A DNA stretch of 19,621 nt. Origin: Gammaproteobacteria bacterium UBA2168 (GTDB lineage Bacteria; Pseudomonadota; Gammaproteobacteria; Pseudomonadales; Azotimanducaceae). A program made the position numbers and the translations under genes. The stretch lies in assembly GCA_002327525.1 (NCBI GenBank), contig DCWG01000101.1, positions 1,983 to 21,603 of the forward strand, read 5' to 3'. Below are positions 15,681 to 19,621 of the stretch, piece after piece. Position 1 is the first letter of the stretch; each line of letters starts with the position of its first letter. A model generated the notes under the pieces. The model was not told the origin of the DNA. It did no database searches and saw nothing but the letters and a program-made list of their open reading frames with translations.

Positions 15681-16955
15681 TCAGGCGGCCAGGGTTTCGA
15701 GCACCTCGAAATAATCCGGAAAGGTCTTTGCCACGCATTCCGGATCGTTGATTGTAACGGCCGCGGTGCCCAGTGCCGCAAGCGAGAAGCACATCGCCAT
15801 GCGGTGATCACCGTACGTGTCGATCGCCGCCTCCCGCAGGCAGCCGGGTGGCGCGACGGTGATGCTGTCCTCGGTCTGCGTGACCTTCGCGCCGAGCTTG
15901 TGCAGTTCCGTGCTCATGGCGTGCAACCGATCGGTTTCCTTTACGCGCCAGTTGTAGATGTTGCGGATCGTGGTGGGACCGTCGGCAAACAGCGCAAGCA
16001 CCGCGACGGTCATTGCGGCATCCGGGATGTGGTTGAGATCCGCATCGATTGCACGCAGCCGTCCCGGTGACACCGTGATGGAAGTGGCCTCGCGCCGGAC
16101 GTTTGCGCCCATCGCCTCGAGCACGTCGCAAAACGCCACATCGCCCTGCACGCTGTCGGAGCCGACACCATGAACAGTGACACCGGTGCCGCGAACCGCA
16201 CCCGCGGCGAGAAAATACGTGGCCGCTGACGCGTCACCCTCGACGAGATAATTACCGGGTGTGCGGTATGTGGTGGTGGGGACCTCGAAATGCCGGTAGG
16301 CGTCGTTTGATACGTCCACACCGAAGCGGGTCATCAGGTTCAGCGTGATGTCGATATAGGGTCTGGACACCAGGTCGCCCAGCACATTGATGCGGACCGC
16401 CTCGCGTGCGAGCGGCGCTGCGAGCAGCAATGAGGTTAGAAACTGGCTGGAGACGCTGCCGTCAATGCTCGTCGCACCCCCGGCGAGGCCGGTGCCGTGC
16501 ACGATGAGCGGCGGATATCCGTCTTCCGCTTCATAGTCGATACGCCCCCCCAGCGGTTTGAGCGCGTCCACCAGATGCCCGATGGGACGTTCTTGCATGC
16601 GCGGTTCGCCGCTCAGCCGGAAGGTACCCCCACCGAGCGTGAGTGCGGCGGTGAGTGGACGGATGGCCGTACCCGCGAGCCCGAGGTAGAGATCGTGCAC
16701 CTGATCCCTGGTGACCAGCGGGCCGGCCCTGCCGGTCACGACGTAGTCGACAGCGTCCTGTGCGATATCCACGCCGAGGGTACGAAGGGCATCCAGCATG
16801 AAGCGGCTGTCGTCACCCTTCAGCAGGTTCTGTATGCGTGTAGTGCCGTCGGCCAGCGAGGCGAGCAGCAGTGCGCGGTTGGAGATACTCTTCGACCCGG
16901 GCAGGTGCACGTCACCCTGTAGCGCGGCGATGGGAGAGAGGCGTATAGATGTCAT
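15681..16955 (-). CDS. aroA: 3-phosphoshikimate 1-carboxyvinyltransferase (EPSP synthase)
   Basis: The 424-residue enzyme joins phosphoenolpyruvate to shikimate-3-phosphate, the sixth step of the shikimate pathway, in the cytoplasm. Seen motifs: [13 protein letters not shown] (18-30, Lys22), [12 protein letters not shown] (116-127), [54 protein letters not shown] and AKTFPDYFE, all as in E. coli-type (class I) AroA and of similar length. The loop that reads LGNAGTAMRP in E. coli is [10 protein letters not shown] here (91-100), so Leu93 replaces the usual Asn. The gene starts 9 nt after the syd stop and is the last of a six-gene run; the usual serC or cmk-rpsA neighbours are absent. Confidence 0.96.
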   Translation of the reverse strand: MTSIRLSPIAALQGDVHLPGSKSISNRALLLASLADGTTRIQNLLKGDDSRFMLDALRTLGVDIAQDAVDYVVTGRAGPLVTRDQVHDLYLGLAGTAIRPLTAALTLGGGTFRLSGEPRMQERPIGHLVDALKPLGGRIDYEAEDGYPPLIVHGTGLAGGATSIDGSVSSQFLTSLLLAAPLAREAVRINVLGDLVSRPYIDITLNLMTRFGVDVSNDAYRHFEVPTTTYRTPGNYLVEGDASAATYFLAAGAVRGTGVTVHGVGSDSVQGDVAFCDVLEAMGANVRREATSITVSPGRLRAIDADLNHIPDAAMTVAVLALFADGPTTIRNIYNWRVKETDRLHAMSTELHKLGAKVTQTEDSITVAPPGCLREAAIDTYGDHRMAMCFSLAALGTAAVTINDPECVAKTFPDYFEVLETLAA

Positions 16956-16964
16956 GCGCGCATA

Positions 16965-17531
16965 CTACTCGGCGGGTGGCGTCGGTACGAGACACTCGAG
17001 AAACTCAGTGAGGCTGCCGGCTACCGTGCGCTCAGGCTTGTAGCCGGGGCGCTCGAGCTGCACCTCACCGGTGTCGTTTCGCAAGGTGAGAAAGTACTCC
17101 GACTCGGGTTCGGTACAGGCAAAAAACAAGGACAGCGGGCTGCGGCTGTGTTTCTGTGCGAACGCGTGTCCGATAAGGTTTTCGTTGAGTCGGTCGATGT
17201 CCTCGGTGTTCCACAGCTGGATGAGACTCACGTGCCCCTCCGGCGCTTCGGCTTCGAGGTTGCCGGACCAGAACGTGCCGTAGTAGTCGCGTATGTCGGG
17301 ATGAATTTCGACATCGAGCGCGCGGGCGACGGGGACGAGATCGCCGTTGGCCGCATGCTGTTCGCCGCGTAGCAGCGGTTGCCAACGGATCAGGGTTTGT
17401 CCGTCGACATTGTAGGCGTCACCGATTTCGCACGGAGAGCGCCACTCGGGATCGTATGGCGCGGTGATCTCCGGACAGCTCTTGCGGTAGTGGTCGACGA
17501 AGAGTGCGAGTTGCTCGGAAACGGTAGTCAC
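16965..17531 (-). CDS. syd: Syd-like SecY-interacting protein
   Basis: The 188-residue protein aligns by eye with E. coli Syd along its length: RWQPLLRGEQ (49-58), VARALDVEIHPDIRDYYGTF (68-87), a Trp-Asn-rich LIQLWNTEDIDRLNENLIGH (103-122) followed by AFAQK, and a C-terminal SLTEFLECLVP. Syd binds SecY at the cytoplasmic face of the inner membrane and is thought to check SecYEG assembly; it is largely restricted to Gammaproteobacteria, which helps place this genome. The ATG overlaps the stop of the periplasmic sensor gene (ATGA), so it is co-translated with the sigma-factor operon, and aroA follows after 9 nt. Confidence 0.87.
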   Translation of the reverse strand: MTTVSEQLALFVDHYRKSCPEITAPYDPEWRSPCEIGDAYNVDGQTLIRWQPLLRGEQHAANGDLVPVARALDVEIHPDIRDYYGTFWSGNLEAEAPEGHVSLIQLWNTEDIDRLNENLIGHAFAQKHSRSPLSLFFACTEPESEYFLTLRNDTGEVQLERPGYKPERTVAGSLTEFLECLVPTPPAE

Positions 17532-18037
17532 GGAGATGGGGCAGAGGGTGGCCGGGTAGGACGAAAGCCATACGACGGCCTTCCCGGGCGACGGCCGTTC
17601 TGACGTTTGCCGGGATGTCGGTCCAGAGATGCCGCAAGCGCCTTGCGTTCTTCTGGCGTCAGGGCTGCCGCCAGTTCGCCGAGCGCACGGTGACTGCGCT
17701 CCTGAGTCTCCATCAGGTGCGAGCGGAAAGCTCCGAGTGCTGTGTCCAGCGCCTCGGGGTCGAAGGGCTGGGCCGACAGCGCACCTCTCACCTTCTCTTG
17801 AGAGTGGTGCATACCACGGAACTCAGGCGCCAGTCCCTTGATGTGACGGCGCAACTCGCTGTCGACTTCGGCGCGGCGCTCATCGGGCAGCTCTCTCAGG
17901 ATGTGACGAAAGGCGAACATCGGATCAGGTGGAGGCGCCATGACATGCGGACCGATCGAGCGTCCGGCGACGAATCCCACCAACAGCAGATTGGCCACGA
18001 GAGAAACGGCGAGAAGTCCGCCGAGCCACCTATTCAT
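17528..18037 (-). CDS. Spy/CpxP-like periplasmic heavy-metal sensor protein
   Basis: The 169-residue protein begins MNRWLGGLLAVSLVANLLLV, a signal anchor, then has a periplasmic helical region: RHILRELPDERRAEVDSELR (44-63), an Ala/Gln/Arg-rich helix with DTALGAFRSHLMETQERSHR (98-117), and AAALTPEERKALAASLDRH (123-141). The LTPEER motif and helical hairpin are typical of the metal-resistance/Spy superfamily, chaperone-like proteins that sense metal or envelope stress. The last 25 residues are rich in Arg, Pro and Gly. The start overlaps the upstream gene by 8 bp and the stop overlaps the syd start by 4 bp. In many gammaproteobacteria such genes sit beside an ECF sigma factor, as here. Confidence 0.78.
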   Translation of the reverse strand: MNRWLGGLLAVSLVANLLLVGFVAGRSIGPHVMAPPPDPMFAFRHILRELPDERRAEVDSELRRHIKGLAPEFRGMHHSQEKVRGALSAQPFDPEALDTALGAFRSHLMETQERSHRALGELAAALTPEERKALAASLDRHPGKRQNGRRPGRPSYGFRPTRPPSAPSP

Positions 18038-18356
18038 TGTCGATCTCCAATGGCAGGTTCAGATCTTCGAGTGCCAGCATCGACACCGCTGACCAGTCGC
18101 CCGCCGCCTGTTCAGAGGAGAGCTGAGCGGACGGTGAATACAGGCCCGCCATGAAACCGATCGCGAGCGGCAGCAGGGCCGATGCTGCGCCCAGCAGCGG
18201 ATGCAGCCTCAGCCACCCATACCAGGCGTGGTCCAGGTTATGGTCCGACGAGAACGCCTGGATGCGCGCGGCGAGTCCCGGAGTTGATTGGTGTTCGTGC
18301 ACGCTGCTGGTTAGCAGAGTGTCGAGCTGTTCGTCTGTGAGGTGGTCATCTGTCAT
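18030..18356 (-). CDS. Small single-pass membrane protein, putative anti-sigma factor
   Basis: ATG 18356 gives 108 residues; a TTG three codons earlier is possible, but the GAGG upstream is too close to it. The first 50 residues are acidic and helical (DEQLDTLLTSSVHEHQ), followed by one hydrophobic segment, LLGAASALLPLAIGFMAGLY (about 54-73), and a short tail that ends DLNLPLEIDNE. The layout, cytoplasmic helix plus one membrane span directly downstream of an ECF sigma gene, fits an anti-sigma factor, but no zinc-binding HxxxCxxC motif is present, so the role is inferred from position. It lies 22 nt after the sigma gene and overlaps the next gene by 8 bp. Confidence 0.7.
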   Translation of the reverse strand: MTDDHLTDEQLDTLLTSSVHEHQSTPGLAARIQAFSSDHNLDHAWYGWLRLHPLLGAASALLPLAIGFMAGLYSPSAQLSSEQAAGDWSAVSMLALEDLNLPLEIDNE

Positions 18357-18378
18357 TTGAGCCAATGCCTCGAAAAAT

Positions 18379-18918
18379 TCATATCGCGTCCGAGAGTTCA
18401 GCCTTCAGGCGCCCGCGCGCTCTCGCGAGCAGAGACTCCACGGCCCGCACTCCCAGTCCCATCACCATGGCCGCCTCGGCGTTGCTCATCCCCTGCTGAG
18501 CGCACAGCACCAGAGCACAACGCTGGTTTTCCGGTAGACGGGCGAGCGCCGCGTTGACCGCCCCAGCGCGGTCTTCGCGCTCTCGTGCTGTGTGCGGGCC
18601 ATCGACCACGGGCTCGGTGTCTATGGGTAGCGGTCGCCGCCGCCGCACCTCGTCCACCCACAGATTGTGTGCGATGCGGTGTAGCCAGGTCGACAGTCGA
18701 GCCTTTCGCGCGCGATAGGCGCTTGCCTTTTGTCGCGCCTTTAGAAAGGTGTCCTGGGCGAGGTCATCCGCATCCGCGCGCGAACCCGACAAACGTAGCG
18801 CATAGTGGTGTATGGGTGTCAGGTGCAGCTCCACGAGGCATGTGAATGCCTGCTGGTCTCCCTCAAATACCCGTTGCATCAGCTGCGCCTCGGATTCGCC
18901 GTTTTGCTCCACGTTCAA
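18379..18918 (-). CDS. ECF-type RNA polymerase sigma factor
   Basis: The 179-residue protein has sigma region 2 around residues 25-95, with DADDLAQDTFLKARQ (the region 2.2 core-binding helix) and LSTWLHRIAHNLWVDEVRRR (2.3-2.4), and region 4 around 122-172 with LPENQRCALVLCAQQGMSNA and a helix-turn-helix VMGLGVRAVESLLARARGRL. The start shown is TTG 18918; a GTG at 18912 is the main alternative, and neither has a perfect ribosome site. It is followed at once by a small membrane protein and a Spy-like sensor, a typical envelope-stress or metal-responsive arrangement. The upstream EF-hand gene ends 26 nt before it, so it may be part of the same transcript. Confidence 0.9.
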   Translation of the reverse strand: MNVEQNGESEAQLMQRVFEGDQQAFTCLVELHLTPIHHYALRLSGSRADADDLAQDTFLKARQKASAYRARKARLSTWLHRIAHNLWVDEVRRRRPLPIDTEPVVDGPHTAREREDRAGAVNAALARLPENQRCALVLCAQQGMSNAEAAMVMGLGVRAVESLLARARGRLKAELSDAI

Positions 18919-18944
18919 TGAGGTAGTTCATTCCTAGCCGGTTG

Positions 18945-19553
18945 TCATTCCCGGCAGCCACCACGTCGGGCAGAGTGTATTTCCTCGCGACTCACCAGGC
19001 CATCGCCGTCGCTGTCCAATTCGCGCAGGTGCTCGACCCGGTTGGGTAGTTCGCCGGGCTCGATGGAGCCGCTGTCATCGGTGTCTAGCCGTTGGAAAGC
19101 CATTTCCGCCCTCAGCTGGCGGTGGGCCAGTTTGCGTGCCTTGCGTGAAGCCTCTTCGCGTGACAGCTCGCCATTGCCGTCGATGTCGAGCAGAGCGAAT
19201 AGTTTCTCCTCGAAGACGGCGCGGGTCTCCTCATCCATGTGCGGCCCGTCGTGCGGTGCACGAGGCGCGCCGTGGCGTCTGACCCCTCGCTGGTCTCTTC
19301 CAAGCGGTGTGCCATGGTGCTCGCCCCGATCACGGTACTTGAAGCCGCGGTGCGGCGCTCGATTCGGGGCAAGCGCAGTGAATTCCTCCAGTGAGATGAG
19401 GCCATCGGAGTCGGTGTCGGCGGTCTCGAAGCGTTGCTGGGCACGTTGATCGGCCTGTGTGATGTCAATCGGAAACTCCGGGAGTGCCAGCACGCTGCCG
19501 GCGAACAGTGCAGTCACTGCCGCGATGGGGAAGATCAGGGATGTGAATCGCAT
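18945..19553 (-). CDS. Exported EF-hand calcium-binding protein with His-rich linker
   Basis: From ATG 19553 the 202-residue protein opens MRFTSLIFPIAAVTALFAGSVLA, a signal peptide ending near residue 23. It has four EF-hand loops with calcium-ligand spacing: DTDSDGLISLEE (46-57), DIDGNGELSREE (123-134), DTDDSGSIEPGE (157-168) and DSDGDGLVSREE (180-191). A linker at about 68-106 is rich in His, Arg and Gly and could bind transition metals. An ATG two codons upstream is rejected because the ribosome site would be only 1 nt away. The protein should sit in the periplasm or outside the cell as a calcium sensor or buffer. It is first in the run leading to the sigma factor. Confidence 0.88.
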   Translation of the reverse strand: MRFTSLIFPIAAVTALFAGSVLALPEFPIDITQADQRAQQRFETADTDSDGLISLEEFTALAPNRAPHRGFKYRDRGEHHGTPLGRDQRGVRRHGAPRAPHDGPHMDEETRAVFEEKLFALLDIDGNGELSREEASRKARKLAHRQLRAEMAFQRLDTDDSGSIEPGELPNRVEHLRELDSDGDGLVSREEIHSARRGGCRE

Positions 19554-19560
19554 GTGCATG

Positions 19561-19566
19561 CTCCTT
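19561..19566 (-). promoter_or_regulatory. Shine-Dalgarno site AAGGAG deciding the EF-hand gene start
   Basis: AAGGAG on the minus strand lies 7 nt before the ATG at 19553 but only 1 nt before the in-frame ATG at 19559, so the inner start is favoured. Confidence 0.75.
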
Positions 19567-19621
19567 GCTGAAATGTCGGTTGAATTCTCGTTTCGGTACT
19601 TCTTATACGAGCGAGCCGCGC

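Overview
The window looks like a GC-rich gammaproteobacterial chromosome segment. The best single clue is an intact syd-like gene (SecY-interacting protein), a family essentially confined to Gammaproteobacteria. It sits directly upstream of aroA. There are no rRNA or tRNA genes, phage, IS or CRISPR signals; this is chromosome with mixed housekeeping and accessory genes.

Left part (1-6.8 kb): the 3' portion of a secreted protein of unknown function; a minus-strand stretch of degraded thioredoxin-fold sequence (one TlpA-like pseudogene broken by a 14-bp tandem duplication, plus a second fragment); an intact short-chain dehydrogenase; a divergent zinc-independent alcohol dehydrogenase/quinone reductase broken by a stop and a frameshift; two translationally coupled enoyl-CoA hydratase/isomerase paralogues; a DUF2147 exported protein; and a collapsed TonB-dependent receptor that keeps only its signal region, plug start, a middle piece and the C-terminal strands.

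Middle part (6.8-13 kb, mostly minus strand): a glyoxalase II/persulfide-dioxygenase-like metallo-beta-lactamase hydrolase; then a tight operon, in transcription order a mannose-6-phosphate-isomerase-like cupin, a membrane-anchored calcineurin-like phosphoesterase and a penicillin-acylase-family lipoprotein, with 2-nt gaps; then a decayed SMP-30/gluconolactonase gene on the plus strand.

Right part (13-19.6 kb): an alkylation-repair pair (Ada N-terminal domain fused to AlkA, then ogt 1 nt later); a TetR-family regulator preceded by three near-identical 16-bp inverted repeats, probably its operators; and on the minus strand a close-packed run of six genes: EF-hand exported protein, ECF sigma factor, small membrane (putative anti-sigma) protein, Spy/CpxP-like periplasmic sensor, syd, aroA.

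Two themes stand out. First, four or five genes between 1 and 13 kb are visibly decaying by different lesions (tandem duplication, nonsense, frameshift, large internal deletions) while neighbours are intact, which suggests ongoing gene loss. Second, the three perfect-arm inverted repeats before the TetR gene define a regulator-operator system whose target genes are not in this window.
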